Origin: Monocercomonoides exilis
Lineage: Eukaryota > Preaxostyla > Oxymonadida > Polymastigidae
Assembly (NCBI GenBank): GCA_001643675.2
Contig: LSRY02000003.1
Location: forward strand, 1,664,001-1,728,000
DNA: 64,000 nt
Direction of reading: 5' to 3'
The translations under genes were made by a program, and so were the position numbers. Under the pieces are notes generated by a model. It did no database searches, was not told the DNA's origin, and saw only the letters and a list, made by a program, of their open reading frames with translations. Shown piece by piece: positions 1 through 13,055 of the stretch. Each line of letters begins with the position of its first letter. Positions within the stretch are counted from its first letter, which is position 1.

Positions 1-3000
1 AGCTTTCTTTTTCTTTGCGACAGCTTGCTGTTGAGAGGGAACAGGATACACAGGAAACGAATGCCTTGAACTGGAACGCGGAAGCAACGCATCTGAAATC
101 AATGGCCTCTTTTGAACAACAGCAGATTCATTCACATTTTCAATAGGAAGATTTCCTGTTTGCTCTTTTGGTGAAACCTCTTTTCTGTTTGTTTCTGTCT
201 TTTGTGCTTGTTCTTTCACCTGGTTGACTGCATCCAAAGGATCAAAGGCGATTTGAACAGACGAAGAAAGGTGCAATTTGTTTGGAGTCGAAGGACTTTT
301 CCCTCCTTCCAGGGCAAGCGGTCGAATAGCAGGAGGAGTAGAAGCAGAAGAAGCAGAGGTTAAAACAGGAGATGAAGACGAGGATGATGACGAAGAAGAC
401 GAAGAAGAAGAAGTTTGCTGAGTTGCGGATTTTTCATTTTCCTTCGTTCGAATAGGAATGGACTGAGGTTGAATAGCGGGAGAAGAAGCACCCGAACTTG
501 GTGAAGAGGTTGAAAGAGCTGGTGATTCTGAGTCGATTTTGTGATCCTTTTTGAGATGAGCATCCAAAGTCTTCAGGGCCAACAGAAGAAACTGAGTTCT
601 TTCTTCTGTTGTGAGAAACGAAGATGGATGAAGCGAAGAGACAAAACTTGAGGGAGAGTGGAATAAAAGAGAATGAGATGAAGATAACAATGGTGAAAGT
701 GAAGACGAAGAAGTTACCGCATGCAGTGAAAGTGGAGAAAGTGAGCCAGGAGAAGCAGGATTAGAAGTAGATTGATTAACAGCTTGAGAAAAGAGGGAAG
801 GAGATAAAGATGTTCTGAAAGAAGGAGAAGATTGCTGCTGGGCGTTCATAAACAAGGACGAATTGACAAGTGATGAAGTACAGTAAGAAATAGGATGAAG
901 AGAAAAATTTATATTTGCAGAAAAATCAGCAGCTGAATTAAAAGGCGCAACCAAATTGAGTGCAGAATATTTCTTCATCAAAGCCATCGCAGTTGAATTC
1001 TGCGACGTGAAGAAAGATGCCAACTTTGAGAACGAAAGCGAAGAAAATAGCTTCGACAGCGCATCTCTTCTTCCAGGCACGCTGCTCTGATTGAATGTTC
1101 TGATCCCTTTCTCCTTCTGAAACAGCAGCGGTGATCCTTTCCCTGCTCCTTTCCTTCCCTTTCTGTGTGTAGCTTCTGCTTCCTCTTTGTACGGCCACCA
1201 TCCCCTCCACTTCATCCCCCTTCCTCTTCTCAACTCTGCCCGGCTCTGCCTCAGCCCACTCTTCAGCGCACTCATCAGATCCAACCGCGTTCTTGTCTGC
1301 CTCGCGTCGACTGCTGCATACACAGGCACTTTTCGCATCTTCCACACAAATTGCCCATTTTCCTCGCTTTTGATGCGAACATAACGGCAGGGCACATCCA
1401 GTTCATCGCTCAAATCTTCCAGGTCAGAATTCGCTAAATCATTCAGCATGCAGTCCAATTTCCGCTCTCTTGTCAAAATTGGCGTTTGACTTTCTTTCGC
1501 CTCTTGCTGCGCCTCGCTTGCCATTTTGTTCTCCTTCTGGTTGGTTGGCGTGCCTGTCTCAAGGTGTGGTTGTAGTATTCCTTGGATGCTGCTAAACAGA
1601 TTCTTGTCTTTTTCTTCAATCTTCTTCGCCATTTTCTCCATTTTTCTGCGCTCCCGCTCTTCTTTCTTCTTCCGCCTCTTCTCTTTCTCTTCTTTCTCCT
1701 TCTTCTTCTTCTGTATCTCCTGCAGTTTCATCAGCCGAAGCAGTTTTTCTCTCTGATCATCTGATTCCAATGAATTAAACGTGATTTTCGCCTCTTCATC
1801 GTCCACTTTCCCTTTCTCATTCTGAAACTCATCTTGCATCACTCTTGTCACTTCTTTGTTCAAATCTTTCATCCCCATCACACCCAACGTCGCCCCTCCT
1901 CCTCCTCCAATTCCTCCTCCTCCAACAGCAGGTGACAGCGGAGTTGTAGGTGCACCAACAGCCCCTCTCCCCATCTCCATCTCTTGGCTGTACACAATCA
2001 ACGCCCTCCCTCCGACTCCTCTCCATCCGCCGTCCATTCGCTTTCCTCTCGTAAAGTGTATCGTTCCAAAGGCGCCTCTTCCTGAAGTATATTGCTTAGG
2101 CTGTGGAGAATGTGATGGTTTTGGAGAGGTATTTGCTGTTGTGTTCTGTTGCTGCTGTTTTTGTTGTGATTGCGATGAAAGTGGCTCTGGTTTTGGCTCA
2201 TCATTGTAAGTTTCGACTTTTTTGCCGTTTTGAATTGATTCTTTCGAGTTTGCATTCTTTTCTGCTTCTGTTTGATAGTCTTTCTTTTGAAGTCTTTCAA
2301 CATTTTCATGAGCTTCATTGTTTTCATTTCCTTTCTTTTTCATCCAAGCACTTTGTTTTGTTTCAGTATCATTTGCATCATCATCATATGCTCCTTCCTT
2401 TTCACTCACATCGCTCTCCAAACTATCAGTTGATTCGTCATCTGACAAAATCCCCCCCACATTCACCACATTCTCATAGCTCATCAGCTTCAGAATACTC
2501 TCGTCGTCTGCGTTTTCCTCTTCATACAGCCAGCCATCCCCTGAGCTTATGCCCCACCAATCGTCGTCGTCAAACTCTTCTTCTCTTCTTCGGAACGCTG
2601 TCAGAATCTCCCGCAGCTTTTTCTCTCGAACGTCGTCTTCTTCGTCTTCGTCTATTCCCGTCAAGTTGCAAACTTTTGCTTTCTTCTTATTCTTCTGATT
2701 TTTATTTTTGGATTTTGATAAATGTTTTATTTTCTTTCCTTTTGAAACAACTGATTTGGGATTATTCATTGAATCCTCCAAAATCACTTCTTCGTTTTCA
2801 TCGTTGTTTGAATCATCATCATCTTCTTCTTCTTCTTCTTTCGTGTTATCTTCATCTCCTTCAACTTCTTCCTTGTTTCCATTTCCATTTCCAGAATTCG
2901 TTGCTTCTTTCTCTTCTTTCCCGTCTTTGTAACCATCTCCCTCACTTTTTGCATCATTCCCACTCATTCCTGGTCTTTTTATAGATTCATCAATCGGAGT

Positions 3001-6000
3001 TGGATAAAGTAGCAGGTTTGGTCTGACCATCAAAAGCACCTCATTCACAACAGAATCTCGTTGAAGCTCAAGCGCCTGGTAATACCTTCGCATCAGCCTC
3101 TGTTTCTCTCTCTGTTTGTGTCTCTTCTCTCTTCGCTCTTCTTCATCACTGATGATGGAGCTGTCGGAAAGGCATTCACTTTCTTCATTATTCTTGGTTT
3201 CCTTCAAAGAATCTCTTCTAATCAACGATAAACTCTCGTTTTCTTCTGCTTTCACTTTATTATCATTTTCTTCATCATTGTTATTTTCATCATTTTCAGG
3301 TTTCAATGCCTTCCTCATCTTTATCAGTTCTCTTATTCTTCTTTCCTCTCTTCTCTCGTTCCTTGCTTCTCTCTCTCTTTCCTTCGCTCTCTCTCTTTCT
3401 CTCTTCCTCTTCTCCAGATTCTCTGCATACCGCTCCACCATCCGAAACTCTGCAAACAGCGGCAGTGCTTCAAATACATCGGGAGGGAGAACAAAATATT
3501 GTCTTTTCCTTCTTCTTCCGAACAGCTGCCTCATCCTCCTCATCTGCTGCTCTTCGCTTGTCAGAAATCTGTTTCTAGAAGAGCGAAGCAACGAGGAAGA
3601 AGAAGAAGAGGAGGAAGAAGAGGAAGAGGAAGAAGAACGTGAAGCGCCTGAAGCAGCAGCCACTTGCGCACAGCGGTTGAGGTAGCGTCGGCGGAGGAGA
3701 GGATGCATCGCTCTTATGCGGCGAGCCATAGCAATTTCAGAACGATGAGGTGGTTTTGGATGGAGAGAGAGGTCAGTTACTGCCGGAGAAGATGAAGATG
3801 AGGAAGATGAAGACGAAGGAGAGGGTGAAGGAGATGATTGAGGAAGAGAAAGAAAAGATTCATTGGGCAATGAAGAAGGAGATGTGCCTGTTCCTGTGCC
3901 AATACCCGCAATTGAATGTGTCAAAAAGGTTTGTGTTGAATTTTGATTGCTTTTTCTCTGTCTTTGTCTTCGAGGCACATAAGATGGATTCTGAAGAGTT
4001 GCTTCTTGTGGCGGAAGGATCACAGGAAGAGGCAGACGCGGCGCATGTTTTCTTTTGAAGTCTTCGATGATTTCGTCGATTTCTGCTTTTTCGGCTCTTT
4101 CTTGTGAAGAATTCACTTCTGACTGTTCGGATGAAGAGGAAGATGAAGATGAATCGTTTTCTATTTTTTCTTTCTTGTAGAATTTGACTGCTGCTGTTTT
4201 TGATGACGATGTAGAAGAAGAAGAAGAAGAAGAAGAAGAAGAACATGATGAAGAACATGAAGTACAAGAGTATTCACCACAAGTTGAACAAGCAGATTCT
4301 GTTTCAGTTGTACCTTCTTTGCTATCGTCTCCATTTTCATTCGTTTCTTCTCTTTCTTCTCTCATATTCTTCTTCTCAGAAGAACACTGACGATGATGAT
4401 GATGATGATTTCTGCATTGATGTCGATGATTATGCTTATTTCCATGAATATGTCTATGTTTGTGTCTGTTCTGTTTCATCTGTCTGTATCTGCCACACAA
4501 ACATTCACCCACCGGAAACACGTCTTCTTCTGTCAAATCGTCTGTCATCGGAACAATCTGCAGCCAAATGCCAAATGCTCGTGTGTTTGCTGATTGGAGC
4601 TGAGAAGTGGTGGATGCTATGGATTGATGCAAGAGTAGCTTCAGAACAGAATTTGGAGAAGAAGAAGAAGAAGAAGAATCGAAAGAAGAGGAAGAAGAAG
4701 AGGAGCTTGAAAGGGATTCTGAATTGGAAGAGAAAGAAGAAGAAGGAATAATTGAAGAGTTTGATTCATTTTGAAGGTATTTTTCGACTTCTGTTTTTGT
4801 TTTCAGCAGTTCAAGCGCTCGTGTAAGTTGTCGACACACGGGAAATAAAGAGCTTTTATATGAACAAGGTGAGTACATCACAAATGCTTGCAGTTTATTC
4901 AGCACTTTCATTGAACAAGTTTTGATCAAGTTCGAAATATTTCCTTCGGATTTACAAACAGAAAGGTTCTCAAATATGTTTGTATTTCTCACAAATCTCG
5001 GCAGGTTCGCCATTGACTCGACAAACGCTGATTTGGCATTAAACGAATAGCAAGCTTGAGCCAACCTCACTAGCTTCTGAATGGATGCTCCTCTTTCACA
5101 CAGCCAGAGTGGATCTCCAAAGCCCTCTCTAATAGCTCCAGCCACAAAGTCCCTTCTGATCGCATCTGACTGAAAAACGGACAATTCTCTGCTCGAAATG
5201 AGGCTGTTTGCAAGCGAGCCGAATCTTCTTCGCAGAATGCAATCGCCGTTGTTCAGCACTTGCTCAAAGAGGAAATCGTCAATGAGATTGGTTGCATAGC
5301 CAGGAAAGCCAAATGTGTTGATGGTGTTTGTGGATGAGTAGTTTTCGAGTGTCAATGGATTGACTCCACATTCATCAACTGCCTCGTCTGTGTCAAGATG
5401 CTCCACCCAATCGCCTAACAGTCTAAAACCAGGAAATTTCTCTCGTTTCTCTTTCTCTTTTCCTTTCCCTCTTTCTCTCTCTTTCAGTTTCTCCTTCCAC
5501 TTCTCCTTCTCTCTCTCCCTCATCGCTGTTATTCCTGTTATTCCTCTCACAGCATTTCCTCTTTTTCCCTTTCCATCTTTCCCATCATTCCCATTCTCAT
5601 ACATTCCAGTGAAAATTGCCAGCATCCTCTGCTCTTTGTTCGACATCTGTTTGTTTCTCTGCCCCCATCTCAGTCTGTTCTGTCTCAATTGAAGTTTTCT
5701 TGTGCGAATGTTAGAAAATTCGTTGTCTTCGTCAAAGAGAGGCGGAGGAGGAGGAGGAAAATCGGGTGAAGATGAATGAGAAAGAAGCTGTTGAGTGAGA
5801 AAAGAATGAGGAAGGGAAGGGAAGTGAGAAAGAGAAGCGAGAGAAGGGAAAGAAGGAGAAAGGGAAGAAAGGGAAGAGGTTAAAGAAGAGGTGGAGATGG
5901 AAGGAGTTGATAGAGAAAGAATAACAGAAGAGAAAGAAGAAGGTTTGAGGGATGTTTTGAAGTTATGTTGTGGCTGTTGATTAAGATGTTGATGATGATG

Positions 6001-9000
6001 ATGACGAGAATGAGAACGTGAAGAAGAAGAAGAAGAATATGATGTATTTAATGTGTAAATGTCTGTTGGATAAAGATGATGAACAGAGGCAGAAGAAGGC
6101 GAAAAGAGTTGAGTGGCGAAATGGAAATGGAAAGAAGAGGAAAGCGGAGAAAGAGGAGAATATTGAAGAGCCAATGAAGAAGGAACAAGGGAAGATCTGT
6201 TGGTTGAGAGGAGACGGTGAATGAAAGGGGAATTGAATAAAAGAGAAGGACATGAAGGAGGAAGGGGATGCGATGGGGAATGAGGAAGAGGAAGAGGAAA
6301 AGAAGGAAAGGAAGAAGAGGAAGAAGAAGAAGGAAAGGAAGAAGAAGAAAAGAAAGAGTTAAAGAGGAAGAATTGTTTGTGAGATGGAATGGTGCTGATG
6401 ACGTGATGTGGTACAGACAATTGAAGTAATGGACGTGAAGGAGAAGACGAAGACGAAGAAGAAGAAGAGAAATTTGACGAAAATGAAGAAGAAGCAGAAG
6501 AAAAAGAAGAAGAAGAAGAAGGTTTCTTCTGATCTGAAGGCAAACCAGAAATAAATGAAGACTTGGATTTTGTGTCTGAAGTGAATGAAGATGTGATTTT
6601 TGACTTTTTTGAACTTAAAATTGAAGGCGATGATGAAGAAGAAGAAGATGTTAAAGAAGAAGATGAAGATGAAGAAGAAGAAGATGATGATGAAATTTGT
6701 GTTGGTAACAAATTCTTACCAGAAGAATTTTTATTAATATTATTATTATTCTTATTTGTCAACAATTTTTCATTTTTCTCTATTTTTTGAATGTTTTTCT
6801 TTTCCTTTGTTGCATTTCCATCATCATCATCATCTCCATCAAGTTTTGAGTGTTCTGGAAAAAGATCGAAAATGACTGGATTTGCAGCCAATTCGACGCG
6901 ATTTCTGCGGAAAAAGATGCAATTTCCAGTTTTTCTATACGCAAAATCAGGAGAAGATGAAAAAAGAGAAGAAGAAGAAGAAGAAGAAGAAGAAGAAGAA
7001 GAAGAAGAAGAAGAAGAATTATATAATGAAGAAGAAGATAATGATGATGGAGCAAAAGAAGAATAACGAGGGGTTTCTTTAATAAGAGGAAAAGGATGAG
7101 TGTTAGGGAAGAACAGAGGAGGAGGAAAAGAAGAAGAAGAGGAAGAACAAGAAGTTTGACGAGGATATAAAATAGTTGTGGAAACAGCTCCAAAAAGAGA
7201 GGAAGAAGAGGAAGAGGAAGAGGAAGAAGAAGAAGAAGAAGAAACAGATTTCAGATGAGAAGGATGGGTTGAAGAAGAAGAAGATGATGATGATGATGAT
7301 GAAGATAATGAAGAAGAAGAGGAAGAAGATGGAATTAAAGAAGAATTCAAAGGAGTTGGCATAATAGCAGAAGATGATTGTGATCGAGGACTAGTTAATG
7401 TTGATGACGAATTGTTCATTTGAGAAGAACATTCAACTTTATTTTTTGGCGTTTTGCTGTTTTTTCTCTTATCTTCGCTTGTTTTGCTTGTTTTGCTTCG
7501 AAGTCTCCAAAAAAGGTTTTTCTTCTCTTTTTCTTCCACTTCTTGTTTCTTCTTTACTCCTTTTCCTCTTTCTTCTCTTTCTTTTCCTTCTCTTTCTCCT
7601 TTTTCATCAAAATCTTCACTGTAATTTTCTTCTTCTTCTTCTTCTTCATTCAATTTCGTGTCTTCGTTGAAGAAGTCGTTCATTTCTCTGTTTGTGTTCA
7701 TTTTAATCAGTCTTTCAATTGTCTTCTTTGTATCTTCACTCATTTCATAGCTCATTTCATCAAATGGATCATCTTCAGCTATTTCTTCTTCGTCTTCTCC
7801 TTCTCCTTCTTCTTTTTCATCTTCTCTTTCAACTTTTATTTCTTCTTCTTCCTCCTCTCCTTCACAAACATCATTTTCTTCTTCTTCTTTTTCATTATCG
7901 CGTTCACTTCTAATTCCATTTCTGTATTCAACATTGTTTTTATATTCATTCTTCTTCTCTCCCCCCTTCTCTTTCTCTTTCTCTCCCCCCTTCTTTTTCC
8001 CTCTTTCCGGCTGCTTCAACAGCACAAACACGCCATCGTATTCGCAAAAGAGTGTCCGAGCAAGCGTCTTCACAGCAGCCGCTGGAATGCACTGCAAACA
8101 CACAACATCTGGCAATCGAGATAGAATTATCGATGATAACAGTGCCACACGAAGAGAATACGGAGGCGTTTTGATGGGAAAGGGAGAAGGAAAGGGAGAA
8201 GAAAAGGAAGAGAGAGAAGAAGAAGTAGAAGAAGAAGGATAATAAAATGATAAGTTGTTTTGTGTTTGTGGAAGGTTTTCTGATTGAATGGAACTGTTTC
8301 GAGAGAGAAAAAAAGAAGAAAGTGTTTCGTAGGAAAGAGGAGCATTGAAAGTTTTGGTGAAAGAAGAGGAAAATAATTGAGTGTTTTGAGGAGAAAATTG
8401 AGAGGAAGATAAAGAAGAGGATGAAGGCGAGGAAATGATTGAAGCAGAACGAGAAGGAGAAGAAGAAGAAGACGAAGACGAAGACGAAGAAGAAGGAGGA
8501 GGAGAAGAAGAAGCAGGTGAAGGAGTCGAAAATGAAGGCGAAGATGGAGAAGAACGAGGAGAAGATGGACTTTGCGAGCGAATGACTCGAATTGCAGTGT
8601 TTGGCGCGTGTGCAGCTGAAGCAACAGGCGAAGATGAACCAGAGCCGACGCCTTGCCAGTCGTTTATAGACTTTCTGTGTTTGTTCTTGTTCACAAAATC
8701 AGCAGGAGTTAGTTTTTTCTCTCTTTGTGTCAGCATTTGAGGAGCCCAAAGAGGAGGAGGAGGAGGCTGAGAAGCAGCGGGCGGAATCTCGCAGTTCCAG
8801 GACATGACCGAAAAGTGGTCTGAAACGTGGAGCGGGTAGTCAGCATCGAGCGGAACAACTTTGTCTTCCACGAGGAAGAAAGGATGGCGCATGTGTGTCT
8901 GCTTGTTATTCCCATGTGTGTGAATGTGAGAGTGGATGTGAGTGTTAGTGTGATTGAAATCACTGTGCTGCTCTTCTGCTGTTGATGCTGACGACAAATG

Positions 9001-10767
9001 AGAAGGATTCTGATGGATGTGAGTGTGTTTGTGTGGCACAGACAAATAAGCAGACTGTTTTGAGAGGTTTGAGTGCTCGTAGATATTCGAGTCTGACTGC
9101 GTTCTTGTCTTTTTGTGGCTGAGCTGCATTTCTGTGGCTGTTGGAGGAAAGCTTGTGGTTGACTGCGACTGAGAAAGAGGAGAAGCACTTTGTGTGTGCA
9201 AGCGATGATTGGAAGGGGAAAAAGAAAGAGAATGCGGATGAAGATGGTTATGAAGAGGTGAATGGATGGACTTGTCGTTCAAAGGCATTGAAGAAGCAAC
9301 ATTGTTCGGAGAAGACAGCAAATGCGCTCTTTCATCTTGCGCAACAGACAGATTGCCTGTCGACTTGAGTGTATTCTGCTCTTCCACACCGCCTTCTCTG
9401 GAGCAAGGCACGTTGCAGAGAACGTGGTGGTGCGTGTGCCGGGGGTAGTATGACGAGAGAGGGGCTGTGTATGCCAGAAAGGACGACAGATGCTGCGCCT
9501 GCGGGAATTGCAGCAGCGAGGCGTCTGTGTGGATGGACAGCTTGTTCATGTGGCTTGTGCCTGTTGTTGAGAAGTTGCTTGATGAATTGGAAGAAGAATT
9601 TGAAGAAGGGGAAGAAGAAGAAGAAGTAATGAAAGAAGAAGTGTCATTGCTGCTCTGCGTTGGCAAAGGGAGCATTTCATCTACATCTTTTTCGAATCCC
9701 ATCTGCTTTATTTTCTCTCGCATTCGCAGAATCTTTCTCAGCTCCTGTTTTTGCTGCCTTTCTATTTCTTTCTGTTCCAGTTCTTTTATTCTTGCCCTTT
9801 TGCGCTCTTCTTCTGCTCGCTCTTCTTCTTTTGCTTTTGTAACGAGGCGAAAAAGCTCAGGCGGAAGCAGTGCACCGAGCCAGCCTTCTTCCAATGACAG
9901 TATCACACCACTGCTTTCACCGCGATACAGCAGAGGACCATGGTCTATAAACAATGACGGAAACAACTCCTCCGAACTTGTTTCATTCGGCACAGCGTGT
10001 TCAGCATTCTTTTTGCGCCTTAAAAAATGTATAAGGGAGTTTGACTTTTTCAGTGAATTGTTTCTTGCTTCTGAATGTATCTCACGTCTTTTTGCTTTGA
10101 GTAATGATTTTCCTGGATTTTCCTGAATTTCTTCGAGTGTCTGCTTTGAAAATATCAGCATTCCAATTGACGGATACCTTTCGATTTTCATATCCACATG
10201 TGGAGGAGAAGGAACATAATCCTCAAAAAAGATAAAAAAGACGATGAATTGATTTTCGTCAGAACAATATACAGTCAGCACAACTTCGAGAAAAAATAAT
10301 CAATGGCATCGCAAACTTGACTATCCAAAATTAATCTATCAAAATGATCCAGTTCATTTTTTGAAAGGTTCTTACGAAAAATGGCTTTTTCTTCTGAAAA
10401 ATAAAGTCTGTTTTGTTTTGCGAGCAACTCTTCGTCAACTCTTGGCAGATCTTGAATAAAATATATCTGCTGGTAAATTTCTATTCCTAATTTGGCTCCA
10501 ACGTCATTTCGAGTTGGAGTATAACAACTAGTAATATAAAAACATAATAACATTAAAGAACAAATGTTAAAACCTTCCTTGAGAAATGCGAATCCAGTCC
10601 TCGTTATATCGCTTAACGCTCCAAACAATGAATAAATTAGATGAAACAGAAAACCTTTCTAGTGGTTTTGGGATTGATATTTCAACACCTTCAATTGGAT
10701 TGTGCGGGAGCGAAAATTTTAATTGATGAAATGCTGTAGAAATTTCCTTTGAAGCATTAGATCCCAT
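1..10767 (-). CDS. Giant Ser/Glu-rich protein with a split CCR4/EEP-nuclease-like domain (3' end outside window)
   Basis: I walked the minus frame triplet by triplet from the stop at 10306..10308 down to base 1 and met no stop, so at least 3,435 codons are open and the gene leaves the window. A likely start is the ATG at 10767 (MGSNASKE; Gly2 and Ser6 fit N-myristoylation), joined by a 46-nt intron and a probable one-base slip near 10295. Three motifs occur in the order of the endonuclease/exonuclease/phosphatase fold used by CCR4 deadenylases: 'FSVMSWN' near 8800, 'LPDVVCLQC' near 8110 preceding 'YDGVFVLLK' near 8030, and 'GNCIFFRRNRVEL' near 6920. The usual catalytic Glu after 'CLQ' is Cys. 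Long poly-Ser runs (for example near 6970..7020 and 7200..7250) separate the motifs. Charged helices lie at 9720..9850 and 1620..1740, and a Cys/His-rich patch at 4250..4520. The region 4790..5350 looks ordered and helical. Later EEP motifs (GDFN, SDH) were not found. The ORF is certain; the domain call is an inference. Confidence 0.75.
10278..10305 (-). other. Probable one-base frameshift joining two coding frames of the giant gene
   Basis: Upstream coding (…DSQVCDAIDYFF) stops at 10275..10277, while the giant frame is open only from 10305 downward (…EVVLTVYCSDENQF). The two frames overlap over a T6 run on the minus strand. One extra T would make the reading continuous as …DYFFLEVVLTVYC…. 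A homopolymer error in the assembly is the simplest explanation. A longer intron from about 10285 to 10180 (GTTGTG…GAAAG) would also be in frame, but it would remove sequence that reads as coding. Confidence 0.5.
10528..10573 (-). other. Spliceosomal intron, 46 nt, in the giant gene
   Basis: On the minus strand the segment starts GTTTTAACATTTG and ends TATTACTAG. Removing it joins exon 1 (10767..10574, ending ...ISQG) to the next open frame (SCYTPTRNDVG...) without a shift; the split codon AG|T becomes Ser. Without splicing, exon 1 stops at 10567. The short length and GT-AG ends fit small protist introns. The 'TTTAAC' near the donor could be a branch-like sequence, but that is a guess. Confidence 0.7.
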
Positions 10768-10984
10768 GTAACACTTCTAAAAGTCCAATTACAGTCAATT
10801 GCTCCTGAATACTCAATCGCAAAATGTTAATTCAAATGAAAATGGGAAAATAAAATATTCAAAATATTTTTTGTGACGAATTCAAAAAATATGTTTTTTT
10901 CATAGCCATTCAAACTGATTCAAAATATTATTTCAGAAATGAATTTTCGGTTCGACTGAGACAACGAAGATTTATTATCCATCA

Positions 10985-13055
10985 ATAATGATGATTTCGA
11001 TTATCTTATTCATTCAATCACTGTAATTTGCATCATTTATTGTCCAATAATTGTATAACTTATCTTTCAAAATCATTCAAATTCAGCATTTTTTTCATAA
11101 AAATAACTTTGAATGAATTGGTTTTTGGCTGAGTGACAAAAAGTGATGAAGATTTATATTCAGTCAACATTTGAAAAAAGGATAAGAAATTGAATCTCTG
11201 TTTAAAATATTTGTCAAATTACATCAAAATATCCACTTTATTTTGAAAAATTTGATCAAGTTTGAAATCAAAATTTTTGTATGAGAAATATGTTGAATTT
11301 CAAATCTATCATAATATGATAGATGGAAAATGTTATTTGCATCAATTCATTTGATGAAAATTTAAATCGATGATTTATTAATATGGATCTATTGATGTTT
11401 ATAAATGATATTAAAATTTTTTTGAAAAGTGACATCAGATCATTATGAAAAAAAAATTTTATTCGAATGAAGAATGATACGCCATTTATTATTCGAAATT
11501 GGTCAACTAATTATTCAAAATTGTTAAACTTTTTATTCGAAATTAATAAACTTCTCACTCAAAATTAATAAAATTCAGTATTTTAAAAAAAATTTTTTTT
11601 GATATAATATGATCACTGGCTAAGTGTCAGAAAGTGATGAAAATGTTTTGTTTTTTCATTATTCTTAAAAAGGATGAAAACTTATACCACAATTTTTATT
11701 ATTAGTGAATAAATATTGAATTTTTTTGATTTTTCAGAAAAAATTCATCACCATGGAAATCGGACAATATTTAAATTATTTCTCCTCACTTTGTTAAATA
11801 GTGAATAATTCAATCATGAAATGTTATTTGAATCAGTTTTCAAACTGAATAAAATATTTTTCACATCGAAGTAAATTTATGAATGCACTTTCAGAATTCT
11901 TCATTTGTTTTTATTGATCTTCTTTGCATATTTAAATATGGGGGAAAATTCGAACTTTCAAGCTTTTTTTGTACAAAGCACAAAAAAATAGTTTCACTCA
12001 TAACTTTATTAAACTGTTTCAAATTTCAATATAAGTTGGATCTTCATATCCGTATTCAGGTATCTTTGAAATCAAAACATAAAGATTTTTAACATTTCAC
12101 GAATGTCAAAAAATGGGCTCATTTATATTGTGTTTTTTGATCAAAAAAAGTCAATAAAAAGTGCATAATTTTTCAATGAAAATGCCTGAAGTGAAATATT
12201 TTTCCCCATATAAATAAAATATTTTGATTGAATGATGTTTTGCCTAGCAATGTGAGGTTTATTCGTTTGAAAATTATTCGATTTCCATGGTGATGAATTT
12301 TTTCTGAAAAATCAAAAAAATTCAATATTTATTCACTAATAATAAAAATTGTGGTATAAGTTTTCATCCTTTTTAAGAATAATGAAAAAACAAAACATTT
12401 TCATCACTTTCTGACACTTAGCCAGTGATCATATTATATCAAAAAAAATTTTTTTTAAAATACTGAATTTTATTAATTTTGAGTGAGAAGTTTATTAATT
12501 TCGAATAAAAAGTTTAACAATTTTGAATAATTAGTTGACCAATTTCGAATAATAAATGGCGTATCATTCTTCATTCGAATAAAATTTTTTTTTCATAATG
12601 ATCTGATGTCACTTTTCAAAAAAATTTTAATATCATTTATAAACATCAATAGATCCATATTAATAAATCATCGATTTAAATTTTCATCAAATGAATTGAT
12701 GCAAATAACATTTTCCATCTATCATATTATGATAGATTTGAAATTCAACATATTTCTCATACAAAAATTTTGATTTCAAACTTGATCAAATTTTTCAAAA
12801 TAAAGTGGATATTTTGATGTAATTTGACAAATATTTTAAACAGAGATTCAATTTCTTATCCTTTTTTCAAATGTTGACTGAATATAAATCTTCATCACTT
12901 TCAAACATTCATCCAAAAACCAATTCATCTCAAAGCAATTTTTATGAAAAAAATGCTGAATTTGAATAATTTTGAAAGATAAGTTCAACAATTTTGAATA
13001 ATAAATAATGCAAAAACAGTTATTGAATTATTAATATGATGAACAATTATTGAAA
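10985..13055. repeat. Fold-back element: about 775-bp imperfect inverted arms around a 515-bp loop
   Basis: The left arm (about 10985..11762) and right arm (about 12278..13055) are reverse complements. For example, 11221..11260 matches 12781..12820 reversed, and the inner ends meet at 'ACCATGGAAATCG' (11762) and 'CGATTTCCATGGT' (12278). Identity is very high in the inner 550 bp and falls outward, where mismatches and small indels appear. No transposase is encoded. The loop (11763..12277) contains a dispersed repeat that recurs at 45886..45991. It resembles a non-autonomous fold-back or MITE-like element; no target duplication was established. Confidence 0.75.
11951..12060 (+). repeat. Dispersed repeat, copy A (in the loop of the fold-back element)
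   Basis: It shares blocks such as 'ACTTTCAAGCTTTTTTTG', 'CAAAGCACAA' and 'GTTTCACTCATAACTTTATT' with 45886..45991 in the same orientation. It is non-coding and its origin is unknown. Confidence 0.6.

Noticed and set aside
7420-8124. Plus-strand Phe/Ser/Leu-rich ORF of 234 residues (and similar plus-strand ORFs across 1..10126)
   Set aside because: Antisense image of Glu/Lys and Ser repeats in the continuous minus-strand giant frame; composition is artefactual.
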